From CAYWMD01 sp964458575 (GTDB lineage: Bacteria; Verrucomicrobiota; Verrucomicrobiia; Limisphaerales; JADLHS01): 64,000 bases of DNA. Below the pieces are notes generated by a model. It did not search any database. It was not told the origin of the DNA and worked only from the letters and a program-made list of their open reading frames with translations. Shown piece by piece: positions 44,449 through 55,700 of this stretch (positions are counted from its first letter, which is position 1; each line of letters opens with the position of its first letter). Location: the NCBI GenBank assembly GCA_964458575.1, contig CAYWMD010000005.1:135258-199257 (forward strand), read 5' to 3'. The translations under genes were made by a program, and so were the position numbers.

Positions 44449-47400
44449 ATGAATGCGTCATTCCTGAGCAAGCCCCACAAGCGTCAGCCGAAATGGTTGC
44501 GTCGGATCGCGTGGGGCTTGCTGGGCTACACCCTGATCGGGTTTTTGATACTGCCGCCCATCGTCCGCGTCATTGCCACGAAGCAGTTGTCCACGCAGCT
44601 TGACCGGCCGGTCAAGATCCAGAAACTGCGGCTCAATCCCTATACCTTGTCAGCCACCGTGCGCGGGCTGCTCATCCAGGACAAGGACGGCGAACCGTTC
44701 GTTGCCTGGGACGAAGTGTACGTGAATTTCCAGCTCCTGTCGTTCTTTGGCAACGCGTGGGTGTTCAAGGAAATCAGCACTAGCAAGCCGTTTGTGCGGG
44801 TGCAGATGAACAAGGATTACACGTTAAACTTCTCGGACTTGATCACGAAGTTCACGCCCACCAATGCGCCTCCGCCCCAACCATCCCGGCCGGTGGCGGT
44901 GCGCATCAATCGCCTGCACATCGGCCGGGCCACGGCTTCGTTCGTTGACCTGACGCCGCGCAAGCCCTTTTCGCGCATCTTCGGGCCGCTGGATTTGACC
45001 ATCACCAATTTTCGCACCGACCCCGACAACAAGAATCCGTATGCGTTTGAGGGCACGACCGATGCCGGCGAACGCTACGCCTGGAGCGGACACTTTTTCC
45101 TCGACCCGCTGCGCTCGCAGGGCGAGTTGAAGCTGGAGAACCTCCAACTGACCAAATACGCGCCCCTTTACGAAGACCTCGTGCGATTCATCATCAAAGA
45201 TGGCGCCGTGGATCTCTCGGGCGCATACCATTTCGAACTGAGTCCCACCAACCACATCGCCTCCGTGACCAATGCCGCCTTTGCCCTGCACGCGTTCCAA
45301 CTGGCCGATCCCGATGGCACGAATATCGTCGAGCTATCGGAATTTGTCGTGTCGGGCGCCAGCGTGGATGCCGTGACCCGCACCGCGGAGGTCAAATCCA
45401 TCTCCGGCGACGGCGGCAAACTTCGCCTGCGCCGCAACGCCGACGCCGCCGTCAATGTCGTTGAGCTGGCCAAACCCACGGCTGATGCCACCAACGCGCC
45501 CGGCGGAATTCTTTTGCTCCTGCGGTCAGTCACCAACGCCGTTGCCACGTTGTTGAACAGCACCAACGCCTGGACGGGGGTGATTCGCGAAGTGGCGCTG
45601 AACCACGGCGTGGTGCAGCTCGAGGACCTGGTCAATTCCCGTCCCGCGCGGCTGGAACTCGACAACATTTCGCTGACGGCCAAGAACATCTCCAACGTGC
45701 CGGGCACCAACCTGACCGCCTCGCTCGCGTTAAGCTGGAACACCAACGGCTCGATCAAGGTGGACACCGAGGCGTCCTTCCTCCCGCCCACCGCGGAGGT
45801 GCAAATCGCTTTGGACAAACTCGAATTGCGGCCGCTCGACCCGTATCTTGAACCGAAGGTCAATGTGTTCATCCTCGACAGCAAGCTGAGCTTGCACGGC
45901 AACCTGCGCTTGCGCACGCCCGCCGACGGCCTGCCCCAGGTGACGTTTCAGGGCGATGCCCGGCTCGATGACTTCGCCACCGTGGATGGCGTGCTGGGTG
46001 AGGATTTGTTGAAATGGAGTTCCGTCCGGCTGTCGGCCATTGATGCCAACCTGAATCCCCCGGGGGTGACCATCAAGGAAATCGCAGTGGACGAGGCCAG
46101 CGCGCATGTCGTCATCGAAACCAATCGCACGATCAATCTGCTGGCGGCGCTGCGGATGGAAAACACCAACGCCCCGCCCCCGCCAACCGAGCCAAAGCCC
46201 GCGAAAGCCAAACGTGCGAAGAAACCTGTCGCCGATGCGGAAGCAGCCTCTCCCGCTCCCGAAACGAACACGCCGGCGGCCGGTTCGTTGCCGAAGATTG
46301 CCATCGGCAGCATTGTGCTGTCCAACGCCCAAGTGCGCCTCACCGACCGTTCGCTTTCGCCGGCGGTCAACATGAGCATCCAGCAATTGGGCGGGACGAT
46401 TTCCGGACTTTCTTCGGAAGAACTCAAGCACGCGGACGTCAATCTGCATGCCAAGGTGGATAACGCCGGGCCGGTGGAAATCACCGGCAGCATCAACCCG
46501 CTCGGCAAAGACCTGACCACGGACTTGAAGCTCACGATGCAAAACGTGGATCTGTTGCCCACCAGTCCTTATTCCGGAAAATACGCCGGCTACCGCATCG
46601 CCAAGGGCAAATTGGGCGTGGAGCTGGCCTACAAAATCAGCGATCGCAAGTTGACCGCGAAAAACGTGATCGTCCTCGATCAGTTCACGTTCGGCGAGAA
46701 GGTGAACAGTCCCGACGCCACCACGCTGCCGGTCAAACTCGGCGTGGCCGTGCTCAAAGACCGCGACGGCAAAATCGAACTGGACGTGCCGGTGGAAGGC
46801 AGCCTCGACGATCCGGAGTTCCGCATCGGCAAGGTCGTCGCCCGCGCGATTCTCAATGTCATCACCAAGATCATCACGTCCCCGTTTTCGGTGCTCGGTT
46901 CGTTGTTCGGCGGCAAGAGCGAGGAAATCAACTACCAGAATTTCTCCCCCGGCAGTGCCGTCCTGTTGCCCGAGGCGAAGGCCAAACTCGATGCACTGGT
47001 CAAGGGGCTTTACGAGCGGCCCGCGCTGCAACTGGAAATTGAAGGCAGTGTGGAGCCGGAGGTGGACCGCAAGGGGCTGCGTCAGGTTCGTCTGTTTCAA
47101 CAACTCCGGACGAGGGAATGGACTTCGCGCAGCAAGTCCGAGCGCGCAAAGATGACGCCCGACCAGATCACGCTCACGCCCGAGGAGCGGGTCAAGTGGG
47201 TGCAAACCCTTTACGCGGCCGCACTGCAAAAAGGCGAGGTGGCCCTGACCGTTCCGACGACGAACCAGCTCACCACGCTCGCGGAGGAAATTCCGCCGAT
47301 TGCATCACGGCCATCCGCGCCCGCGCATGGGGCCACCGCTTTGTTGTCGCCCCCGAAACCGGCCCAACCGATCGTGGACGCGAACCTTGCCTCCGCTTCG

Positions 47401-47646
47401 TCCCAAACGACCGGCACGGAAGCCCCCCGGCCGGCCGAGAACGCCACCGAGATGGCCCAAGCCTTGATGGACGCCATGGTGCTCACGGACGCCGACCTCG
47501 CGACCCTTGCCGCCGACCGTGCGAAGGCGGTGCGCGAATACGTTCTCCAAACCGGCAAGGTGGAAGCCGAAAGAATCTTCCTGGCGGAGAAACCTTCCGG
47601 CGGCTTTCGCAACGACGGCAGCCGGGCTTACCTACAACTCAAATAA
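44449..47646 (+). CDS. DUF748 (AsmA-like) envelope protein
   Basis: A 1065-residue protein. Basic N-terminus then one transmembrane helix (AWGLLGYTLIGFLILPPIV) and an AsmA/DUF748 body with repeated beta-strand segments: QLDRPVKIQKLRLNPYTLSA, VKAKNISNV-like, GPVEITGSINPLGKDLTTD near 680 and KGKLGVELAYKISDRKLTAK near 720. A Pro/Ala/Lys-rich linker is at about 580-610. The end (VLLPEAKAKLDALVKGLYER near 840) is a short OmpA-like segment. Such proteins bridge or organise the cell envelope, some in lipid transport. It is divergent from the DUF2959 gene. Confidence 0.85.
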   Translation: MNASFLSKPHKRQPKWLRRIAWGLLGYTLIGFLILPPIVRVIATKQLSTQLDRPVKIQKLRLNPYTLSATVRGLLIQDKDGEPFVAWDEVYVNFQLLSFFGNAWVFKEISTSKPFVRVQMNKDYTLNFSDLITKFTPTNAPPPQPSRPVAVRINRLHIGRATASFVDLTPRKPFSRIFGPLDLTITNFRTDPDNKNPYAFEGTTDAGERYAWSGHFFLDPLRSQGELKLENLQLTKYAPLYEDLVRFIIKDGAVDLSGAYHFELSPTNHIASVTNAAFALHAFQLADPDGTNIVELSEFVVSGASVDAVTRTAEVKSISGDGGKLRLRRNADAAVNVVELAKPTADATNAPGGILLLLRSVTNAVATLLNSTNAWTGVIREVALNHGVVQLEDLVNSRPARLELDNISLTAKNISNVPGTNLTASLALSWNTNGSIKVDTEASFLPPTAEVQIALDKLELRPLDPYLEPKVNVFILDSKLSLHGNLRLRTPADGLPQVTFQGDARLDDFATVDGVLGEDLLKWSSVRLSAIDANLNPPGVTIKEIAVDEASAHVVIETNRTINLLAALRMENTNAPPPPTEPKPAKAKRAKKPVADAEAASPAPETNTPAAGSLPKIAIGSIVLSNAQVRLTDRSLSPAVNMSIQQLGGTISGLSSEELKHADVNLHAKVDNAGPVEITGSINPLGKDLTTDLKLTMQNVDLLPTSPYSGKYAGYRIAKGKLGVELAYKISDRKLTAKNVIVLDQFTFGEKVNSPDATTLPVKLGVAVLKDRDGKIELDVPVEGSLDDPEFRIGKVVARAILNVITKIITSPFSVLGSLFGGKSEEINYQNFSPGSAVLLPEAKAKLDALVKGLYERPALQLEIEGSVEPEVDRKGLRQVRLFQQLRTREWTSRSKSERAKMTPDQITLTPEERVKWVQTLYAAALQKGEVALTVPTTNQLTTLAEEIPPIASRPSAPAHGATALLSPPKPAQPIVDANLASASSQTTGTEAPRPAENATEMAQALMDAMVLTDADLATLAADRAKAVREYVLQTGKVEAERIFLAEKPSGGFRNDGSRAYLQLK

Positions 47647-47663
47647 GCCGGCGGCTGCGTAAA

Positions 47664-48461
47664 CTAGCGGGCCCGGGCTTCCGCCTGCTTCAGCACAAAC
47701 TCGATCAGCTCCTGGCACTCGAAAAAGGCGGGCGTGGCCTGGTGGCCTTCACCGGCGATGAGCTTCACGGTGATCGGGGCGCCGCCCGCTTCGTAGCGTT
47801 CCTTGAGGAGGAGAGCGTTTTCCTGATACGGCACGGCTTTGTCCGCTTCGCCCTGCACAATGAACATCGGCACTTTTTTCTCGATCAGCCCTTTCAGATT
47901 GTCGGTGGGATTAAACTCGGTCAACCTTGCGCGCAGTTCGGTCTCGGTCAGTTGATAATCGGCGAGGGTGACCGGCAGGTTCTTCATTCCCCAAGTGGCG
48001 AGATTGCACACCGGATAAATCCCCACGAAAGCCTGCGTTTTGTCCGGATGCCGCATGGCCCAGCCCAGCGCCATCAGGCCGCCGCGGCTCTGCCCGAGCA
48101 GAATCGGCTTGGGAGACCAACCGCGCCTGACCATCGCGTCGTAAAAGAGCGTGAATTGCTCCGTGCTGGCCGGCGCGCCGCGAACTTCCCCGAGATCAAC
48201 CCCGGCAAGGCTGATGCCCGCGCGCAGGAATCCCGCAAAATACGACTTCTTTCCCGCGAGTGAGAAGCCCTTCAACGTCGGCGCGAACCAGACCCACGGT
48301 TTCCCTGGCGCGGGCGTCGGCGCGGCATAGAGGTAGGCCGTGTGACCATTGACTTCGAACTTCTCCGCGGTCTTGGGCAAAGCGTCGCCGGCGGACGCCG
48401 CTGCCGCGAAGAGCGACAGGATTAAAAAGCTGATGCCGCAAATGATCTTCAGGGCCTTCAT
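47664..48461 (-). CDS. Secreted alpha/beta hydrolase
   Basis: A 265-residue protein with a signal peptide (FLILSLFAAAASAG). The nucleophile elbow is LLGQS125-RGGLMA, with the acid in FIVQGEADKAVPY near residue 211 and the His in AGEGHQATPAF near 242, a complete triad. The lid is short, and it begins with a poorly defined WFAPTL segment. It may be an esterase or a dienelactone-hydrolase-like enzyme; the substrate is unknown. Its start overlaps the stop of the SBBP-repeat gene by four bases (48458-48461). Confidence 0.82.
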   Translation of the reverse strand: MKALKIICGISFLILSLFAAAASAGDALPKTAEKFEVNGHTAYLYAAPTPAPGKPWVWFAPTLKGFSLAGKKSYFAGFLRAGISLAGVDLGEVRGAPASTEQFTLFYDAMVRRGWSPKPILLGQSRGGLMALGWAMRHPDKTQAFVGIYPVCNLATWGMKNLPVTLADYQLTETELRARLTEFNPTDNLKGLIEKKVPMFIVQGEADKAVPYQENALLLKERYEAGGAPITVKLIAGEGHQATPAFFECQELIEFVLKQAEARAR

Positions 48462-50797
48462 GGGGTGGTGGCGCGGTAGAAGCGGTTGGAAATTCCAGCG
48501 GCGGATATGTCAATCGCCTGGCCAGTCCCATCGGGATTGGTGAGTGTCAGATTCGTCAGGAGATTCCAGGTGACGAGGTTCACGGACTGGCTGATCGTGA
48601 CGCTGGCGCCGGGCGGGCCGGTCAGACTCAGTTGCGGCTGGCCCTGGGGTGTGAGGGAGACGGCTTCAAATTTCAAGGGCACGCCCGACAACTGGCAGGT
48701 GACGGTTACCGAATCGAAGCATTGCGCCTTGTTCTGGCCGGTGCCACCGGTCTGGCCGTCAAGCCAGAGGGTCATGTTGGTCCCGGTGGCGACGACCGTT
48801 CCGCTGAACGGAGTCCAGCCGTTGGTGCTGACGAATTGCGGCGGGTTCAGGTCCATCGCCGTGGCCCAGTTGCTGGAGGCGGTGGGGCTGCATTTGACCC
48901 GGCACGTTGCCAGACCGGAGTTTCCGCGCATCCAACCGGAAATGACATAGGTGGCGCCAACCGTGCAACCGGTTACGTCCTGACGTATGCCGGCCCCGCC
49001 GGTGGAACTGGTATTGGCGAACTGTTGATAATGGAGGCCGCCGCCGGGGGGCGGTCCGGAGATTTGAATGGAATAGACCGTAGTGGGATTAGGAGACCGC
49101 TGGTAGCCGGTCCAACCGCTGGCGACCCCGTTCACGTTGGTCGTGCCTTCGAAGTCGCCGTTCAGCAACGTGGCGGGCGTGCAGATCGGGATCAGGGTTC
49201 GCGCCATGACGCTGGCCGAGCTTTGGCTGGTGCCGTTGGCGTTGTAAGCGCGGATGCGGTAATAGCAGGTTGTGCCCGCGCCCAATCCGGTTACGGGCCA
49301 GCTCAGCAGGTTGCCGACGGCGAGGTCCTGATAGCCGGGGAGGTAGGAACTGAAGGTATTGTTCGTGGAGGCGTCCAGCCGGTAGCCTTGGGCGCCGGTG
49401 GATGGGTACCAATTGGCGGTGAATGAATTGATGGTCAGAGCGGTGGCGGGTCGCGCAGTGGGGATCGGCGGCGGGCTGTTCGTCGGGGCGTATTTCAGCA
49501 AGACCACGTCCGCCGTTCCGGAATTCGTGTTGCCGTCAAAGTCGCCATAACTCCAGCCAGCGACGAACACGTTGCCGTTCGTGTCCACGGCAACAGCGCG
49601 GGCCGCGTCATGGTTGGTGGTACCGAACTGCTGGAACCAGATTTGGCTTCCGGCTGGGTCATACTTGGCCACGAACACGTCTGCGGGCGGATCGCCCGCG
49701 ACCATCTGGCCATTGAATTGTCCCGCTACGAAAACACTGGCGGCAGCGTCGCAGGCGACGCCAAAACCCTGGTCGTGCTGGCTGGTACCAAACTGCCTTC
49801 CCCATTGATTTGTCCCGCCCGCATCGAACTTGGCCAAAAAAACGTCGCGGTTGCCGAACGCGGCATTCGTGTAGAGCGGGCCCGTGGTGTAACCCGAAAG
49901 ATAAATGTTCCGGGCCGCGTCGGTGGCCAGAGCGTAGCCGGTGTCTTTGTTAAACGTTCCCCATTCTCGCAACCAGACGCGCTGACCGTTGGAGTCGTAC
50001 TTGGCCAGGAAATTGTCACCGTTGCTCAAAGCCGGAAGACCTTCGATGCTGCCATCGGTCCAGCCAGTCACAATGACATTTCCGTCGGCATCGCAGGTGA
50101 TGCCGAACGCCTCATCCGTGATATCGGAACCGAACAGCACCGTCCAAAGGCGGTTGCCATTGGTGTCATACTTGTTGATGAACACGTCCGCTCCGCCCAC
50201 CCGCGTCACGCCATGAAAATCGCCGCGCACAAATCCGGTGACAAAGACGTGGCCCGAGGCATCCGTGGCCACGGCGCGGGCGTCGTCGTCCTGCCCCGTT
50301 CCATCTTGGCGGGTCCAAAGCCAGTTGCCGGTCGGACCAAATTTCACGACGAAGAAGTCGTAGTTGCCGAGATTGGAGTTTCCATCCAGGGCGCCGGCGG
50401 TGCGGCCAACCACATAAACATTGCCGAACGGATCGGAGGCTACTCCGCCCAGGGCGCCGGCGTTGATATCATCCCAACCGTATTCAATCCCGAGGGTGCC
50501 GCGTTGGGCCAGCCACAGTTCGTTGCCCGAGGCGTCATACTTGCCCGCATAAACATCGAATACGCCGGCGGACTGCCCGCCCAAAGAACTCTGGGTGGGG
50601 CCGCCGAAGACGACATTGCCGAAGGGGTCCACCGCCACGCCACCGCCAAAGTCATAGCTGCCCTTCCCGACCAACCGGCTCCAGACCTTTACTTCGGTCT
50701 GGGCGGACACCCAACCGGCGAGAAACGGCAGGAAGACTGTTAGAATCAGGGTTTGCTTGAGCGAGGAGCCACGAAGGCGAGGAATTGAATTTCTCAT
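48458..50797 (-). CDS. Secreted SBBP beta-propeller/FN3/carbohydrate-binding-like protein
   Basis: About 779 residues with a signal peptide (KQTLILTVFLPFLAGWVSAQ). Residues 30-460 contain at least seven SBBP repeats (patterns such as AVDPFGNVVFGG, ATDASGHVFVTGF, ACDADGNVIVTGW, AVDTNGNVFVAGW), a beta-propeller. Then an FN3 domain (ANWYPSTGAQGYRLDASTNN) and a C-terminal jelly-roll-like domain (GIRQDVTGCTVGATYVISGW) closing in SNRFYRATTP. The last two domains recur in the M23 peptidase at 52762. It is likely surface-exposed; the function is not known. Confidence 0.85.
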   Translation of the reverse strand: MRNSIPRLRGSSLKQTLILTVFLPFLAGWVSAQTEVKVWSRLVGKGSYDFGGGVAVDPFGNVVFGGPTQSSLGGQSAGVFDVYAGKYDASGNELWLAQRGTLGIEYGWDDINAGALGGVASDPFGNVYVVGRTAGALDGNSNLGNYDFFVVKFGPTGNWLWTRQDGTGQDDDARAVATDASGHVFVTGFVRGDFHGVTRVGGADVFINKYDTNGNRLWTVLFGSDITDEAFGITCDADGNVIVTGWTDGSIEGLPALSNGDNFLAKYDSNGQRVWLREWGTFNKDTGYALATDAARNIYLSGYTTGPLYTNAAFGNRDVFLAKFDAGGTNQWGRQFGTSQHDQGFGVACDAAASVFVAGQFNGQMVAGDPPADVFVAKYDPAGSQIWFQQFGTTNHDAARAVAVDTNGNVFVAGWSYGDFDGNTNSGTADVVLLKYAPTNSPPPIPTARPATALTINSFTANWYPSTGAQGYRLDASTNNTFSSYLPGYQDLAVGNLLSWPVTGLGAGTTCYYRIRAYNANGTSQSSASVMARTLIPICTPATLLNGDFEGTTNVNGVASGWTGYQRSPNPTTVYSIQISGPPPGGGLHYQQFANTSSTGGAGIRQDVTGCTVGATYVISGWMRGNSGLATCRVKCSPTASSNWATAMDLNPPQFVSTNGWTPFSGTVVATGTNMTLWLDGQTGGTGQNKAQCFDSVTVTCQLSGVPLKFEAVSLTPQGQPQLSLTGPPGASVTISQSVNLVTWNLLTNLTLTNPDGTGQAIDISAAGISNRFYRATTP

Positions 50798-50981
50798 TAT
50801 CGTCATGATGTTTTTTGGCGTGTGGTTTTGTAAAGCGAATTTCACGGACGGGCAGGGGGACTCGCCGGCCTGGACCGGCCAGCATCCCGGCGAGCGACGA
50901 TCGGTCGTCCACGAGGAGACGTTGGCGCGGAATGACAGCAGCGTTTCAACATTTGTTTTCCATTTCAACGCCAGCCCTGGC

Positions 50982-52712
50982 TCAGGGCTTCTTCAGCCGG
51001 TAGTATCGTTCCTTTTCGGTCGGAGGAACGGTGTTCGTTACGACGTATTGGTCGCCCGCCAGCACCGGTGGCGGCGACGCGTCATTCCAGCCAGACGGGG
51101 GCAGGTTGGTGGCATATTCCAGTGAATAGCCGGGCGGGTTGGTCGGCCAGGACAAAATGACGTTGGGGTCGTGGCGGGCAAAGCCGAGCGCCGGCGGCAC
51201 CACCACCAGCGCCGCGTTGCTGCCCGGCATGAACGAATAAATCGAGGCGTTCTGAAGCACGAATCGCAGGCGCAAATAGGGTTGGCCCGCAGGCAGCTCC
51301 GTGTGCGCGACCCACGCGACCGCCTGGGTGACGCTGTTTCCCGTCAACGGAACGCAATCGCTCTGGCTGTAACCGGGCAGCAGGTTGTTGTTTTGATCGA
51401 GCACCTCCACCTTCACCGAGCCGCTACTGTGGTTGGTGTGGTAGTTCAGCAGGAGCGGACCGCCGGTGTTGCCAAAGGTCTTGGTGAGAATCGTGCCCAC
51501 CGGCTCGCCGGCGTCTAGTGAGGCAAAACCGTCCTTGCGCACGGTGGCCAGGCCGATGGCCCCGCGTTGCCTTTTTTGCGGTGTGTCGTGGTGGTTTATG
51601 AATCCGCCATACCAAAGTTTAACTTTGTCCCCCTCCACGAGGGGTGCGCGGGCGGTGAACACCATGCCCGCGTCCCACGACCCAGCGGCGCCCAGCGGCA
51701 GAATCGGAGGCCGGTTGGTTTCTTCCCGCGTCCAATTGACTCCGTCGCGGCTGCTCACCAGTTCGACAAAAATCTGACCGATTTGATACCCCTCGTAGCC
51801 TCCGTCTGGCGGAGAGCTTACCAAGTTGGTTGCCCGATGAATCCACAGGAAGCCGAGATACATGGTCTCGTAAGGAAACGCCGACAGTCCATAGAAGTGC
51901 GTTCGCTGAGTCACGTTGAGCGACCAGCGGTCGTCATACCCATCAGGGTGGAGGATGAGGGATGGGGAAGACCAGTTCGTGAAATCGGTGCTGGTCGTCA
52001 AACCCACCGCCCGACGCGCGCGTCCATTGGTATCCGTCCATCCGACCTTGACGTAACCGAGGTATTGTTGCGTGTGCGGGTCGTAGCAGAAATTGCCAGA
52101 GTCGCTGCCGCCCGCGACGGGATTGTTCGGCGCACCGACAAAATTGATGGCGTTTGACGACCAGGCCGCGGACCAACCGCCCCCCGCATACGTCATGAGT
52201 TTATAGCGCTTGGCGGGGTCGGGATCGTCGGGTGTTTGCATGATGGAGTTCATGAATCCGCGGGGGTGCACGAAGCCGGGATAATACAGGCTGTTGTTGC
52301 TCGAACTGCACCAGGGAACTTGATTGAGCACAGGCTTGACCCAACTTAGGCCGTCGGCGCTGGTCGCATAAAGGAGTCCGTTGGTGGCGTTGGCGCACGG
52401 TGAGTTGGTGATGTAGCCCTGGTACCACATCCGATAGCCAGTGCCTGTCTCGTTGGGCAGGACCGTGCCGTAGATGTTGACCAGTTGTTCCCAGGCTGTG
52501 GTCGCCTTCAGTACGGGATTGCCGGCGTATTTCTGGAAGGGGCGATAACTCCTGGACACGTTGGTTTTCGCAGCGATGAGATAATCATCCACCAGCAGTT
52601 GCCACGGTCCGGTCAGGTCATCTATCGAATTGGCAGCCCCGGCCGTCAGATTCAAAATTGCCGCGAAGCATAAATACACGCCACCCCTCAAGCCCTGCTT
52701 TCTTTGTATCAT
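50982..52712 (-). CDS. Secreted protein with five-bladed beta-propeller glycosidase-like domain
   Basis: About 576 residues. The ATG at 52712 is supported by GGGAGAG about ten bases upstream and starts a signal peptide (VYLCFAAILNLTAGAAN); the extension to 52799 has no support. Repeats with WYQGYI, YATSADGLSWVKP, LTTSTDFTNWSSPS and VSSRDGVNWTREETNRPPIL match the GH43/GH32-like propeller of secreted hydrolases. The C-terminus ends YYRLKKP. No catalytic residues can be assigned with confidence. It is part of a set of three same-strand secreted protein genes. Confidence 0.68.
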   Translation of the reverse strand: MIQRKQGLRGGVYLCFAAILNLTAGAANSIDDLTGPWQLLVDDYLIAAKTNVSRSYRPFQKYAGNPVLKATTAWEQLVNIYGTVLPNETGTGYRMWYQGYITNSPCANATNGLLYATSADGLSWVKPVLNQVPWCSSSNNSLYYPGFVHPRGFMNSIMQTPDDPDPAKRYKLMTYAGGGWSAAWSSNAINFVGAPNNPVAGGSDSGNFCYDPHTQQYLGYVKVGWTDTNGRARRAVGLTTSTDFTNWSSPSLILHPDGYDDRWSLNVTQRTHFYGLSAFPYETMYLGFLWIHRATNLVSSPPDGGYEGYQIGQIFVELVSSRDGVNWTREETNRPPILPLGAAGSWDAGMVFTARAPLVEGDKVKLWYGGFINHHDTPQKRQRGAIGLATVRKDGFASLDAGEPVGTILTKTFGNTGGPLLLNYHTNHSSGSVKVEVLDQNNNLLPGYSQSDCVPLTGNSVTQAVAWVAHTELPAGQPYLRLRFVLQNASIYSFMPGSNAALVVVPPALGFARHDPNVILSWPTNPPGYSLEYATNLPPSGWNDASPPPVLAGDQYVVTNTVPPTEKERYYRLKKP

Positions 52713-52761
52713 CTGGATGTCTCTCCCTTTGGTTTGTAGTCCGGCAGTTTTGTCAAAATGT

Positions 52762-55700
52762 TCAAGGCGATGCCGCCCGGTAATATCTTTCAACGGCATT
52801 GGTCGCAGTCATATCTATAACTTGCACCGTGCCGTTGGTGTTGACCATGTTCGTCCATGTCGTCCAATTCAGCAAGTTGGTCGAGCGTTCGATGGTCAGG
52901 CTGCTGCCCGGCTCGCCGCTGACGACCAGGTTCAACAGTTTTTGCGGCAGCATCATCACCGCTTCAATATGCGGCGGCGTGGCTGTTCCCAAACATGTCA
53001 CCGTCACTGCATCGAAACAGCCGACCTTGGCGGATGGCCCCGCAATCGTCCGGCCATCCAGCCAGATGGTCATGTTGCTCCCGGTCGCCACTACCGTCCC
53101 GCTGAACGTCGTCCAAACCACACCGCTTCCATAATCGGCCACCGGATTCAGATCAATCGCGGTGTTCCAGTTCGTCGAAGCCGTGGGGCTGACCTTGACG
53201 CGCGCCCGGCCATTGTCCGAATTGCTCCGATACCATCCCGCAACCTTATAAGTGGCCCCCACCGTGCATCCCGTCACGTCCTGTCGCACGCCCGCGCTGG
53301 CTGTGAATGCTGCATTGTAGCCTTGGATCTGCTGATACTGCGTTCCGTCGGCCGACGTAGCGCTTTGAATGGACCACGATTTGATGGTGGGGCCATTGAC
53401 TTCGTACGCGGTCCAGCCCGTAGCAACGCCCGCAGTGTTGCCGCCGTTGAAGTCAGCGTTCACCAGGCTGCCAACACTACAGCCGGGCGCCACCATCAGG
53501 GTCACGCTGATCGTGCCGGAGTTGCCGCTCACGCCAGCGCCGTTGTAAGCGCGCACACGGTAGTAGTACGTCTGGCCTGCGCTCAAACCGCTCACACCTT
53601 GGCTGGTCATGTTGCCAACGTCCAAGTCCTGATACCCGTTCACGAAACTGTTGAAAGCGTTGTTGGTGGTGGACACATCCAGCCGATAGCCGGTCGCGCC
53701 ACTGGAACTGCTCCAGTTGGCGGTGAACCCGCTGCTCGTCACGCCGGTGGCCGCGTTGGCGGTCGGCACTGCGGGCGGGCTTGCCGCGGCGGACGTCGTA
53801 ACGGTGATTGTGCCCGAGTTGGTGCTCGTGCCGCTGAGATTGTGAGCCCGCGCGCGGTAGTAGTAGGTCGTGCTGGCACTGAGTCCGGAAACCGGCGGGT
53901 TAGTCACGTTACCCACGTCGAGGTTTTGGTATCCAACCACGAAATTGCTGAAAGCGTTGTTCGTGGAGACGTCCAACCGGTAGCCCGTCGCCCCGCTCGC
54001 GCTGCCCCATTTCGCCGTGAAACCACTGCTCGTCACGTTCGCCGCGGCGCTCGCGACGGGTGCGGGCGGGACCGGCGCGGGTGGCACAACGACGATTTGA
54101 AAAGTCTGCGTGGAATTCATGGAAGGCATGCCGTTATCAGTGACGCGCACAGTGAACGTGTTCGTGACCGGCGACGCGACTGATGGCGCGGTCCAGTTGA
54201 ACGTGCCGTTGGTGGCATTGATCATCGCCCCGGCGGGCGCGCCGGCGTCCAGGCTGTAAGTTAGCGCGTTGGGCAGCGTCTGGGTGAAGTTGTCCAGATA
54301 GACGTTGTAAGCACCCGAACCGGCGCCGGGAACAAACGCCAGGTGTTCAATCGTGCCCTTGCCCGTGGCGGAGGAAAGAACACCGTTGCCAGTGAACGCT
54401 CGCACGGGTTCAACCGGAAGGTTGAACGACAAATTCGTCCACGCCAGGGCTGGCAGAATGCGCGTGGGATACGGCATAAGCGCGCCGCTGGTGTTCGTTA
54501 CCCCCACAAACTCGATGGACCCGCTCGTGCCGCCGTTGGCGCCGATCGCGGCGGTCGTGGCCGTCTCCGCCAGTCCGAGTCCGAGCTTGAGCGATTTGTC
54601 GGCATAAAAATCAAAGCGCAATATCTGGCCAAAACTCACGGTCGGATTCGGCAACTGGGGCGCGCTGGCCGTGGTCAGTCGCAGCCACGCTCCGGCACTG
54701 CTGTTGAACCCCCAATTGACGTTGAGCGCGCGGGTGCTGGTGTTGCCGGCGGGCAGCTGCGCGCTGACGGCGGAGACGTTGGGCGACGTGAGAAACTCAT
54801 CCGTGCTGCCGGAATAATTCGGCGCACGAAACATGACGTAAGCACTGCCGGGCACGAAGTTCTCAAAGTCGGTGATCAAGGTCGTAAGCCCGAGACCCCC
54901 GTCGGTCGCGCTGACCGCAAAGCCCACCGGACTTCCGCTGAGAACAGTGCGGTTGGTGATGGCGTCGAGCGCAGGCGGGGCGTTGCTGGTATTCGCCGTG
55001 GCCACGTTGGACCAGGCCGATTCGCCAAAACCATTCGTGGCGCGGACGCGGTAAAAGTACGTGCTCGATGCCGTCAATCCGCCATCCGCGTAAGCCGCGG
55101 TGTTTGAAGCTGCCACCGCGATTTGCGCCCACGGTCCACCGGGCAACAGCGCTCGCTCGACGCTGTAACCAGTTTCGTTCACCGCGTTGTCGCTCCAGGT
55201 CAAATTGATCTGGCTGGTTGAAACCGCCGCCAGCGCCAGCGCGTGCGGCGCCGTCGGCGGGCCCGTCACGGCGAATTCGCAAACGTTGGTCGGATGCCCG
55301 CCGGCTTGATTCACCCAACGGCTGACCGGCGTGCTGCACGGGCCGGCAAATGGGTCCACGGCGGCACCGAAAGCCCCGCCCGGCCGCACTTCGAAATGCA
55401 AATGCAGGCCGGTGGAATTGCCCGACGTGCCCACGCCGCCGAGTTGCTCCCCGCACGCCACCGCCGCCCCCACCGGCTTGAGCGTGACCGAGTTGATGTC
55501 CATGTGCCCGTAAATCGTCACCGAACCGTCGGCATGGGTGAGGCGGACGTGATTCCCGAAACCGCCACCGTCGGTGCTCCCTTGATAACCGTCTCCGTAG
55601 CCGTCAATGGTGTAAGCGACCGTGCCCTCGGCCCCGGCGTAAATCGGCGTATCGCGCGCGATGCTGGAAAAGTCCGTGCCCTTGTGGCCGTCGTAGGTGA

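Noticed and set aside
45730..47229. 499-codon minus-strand open frame over the DUF748 gene
   Set aside because: Antisense shadow; the plus-strand gene has repeated AsmA-like wording.
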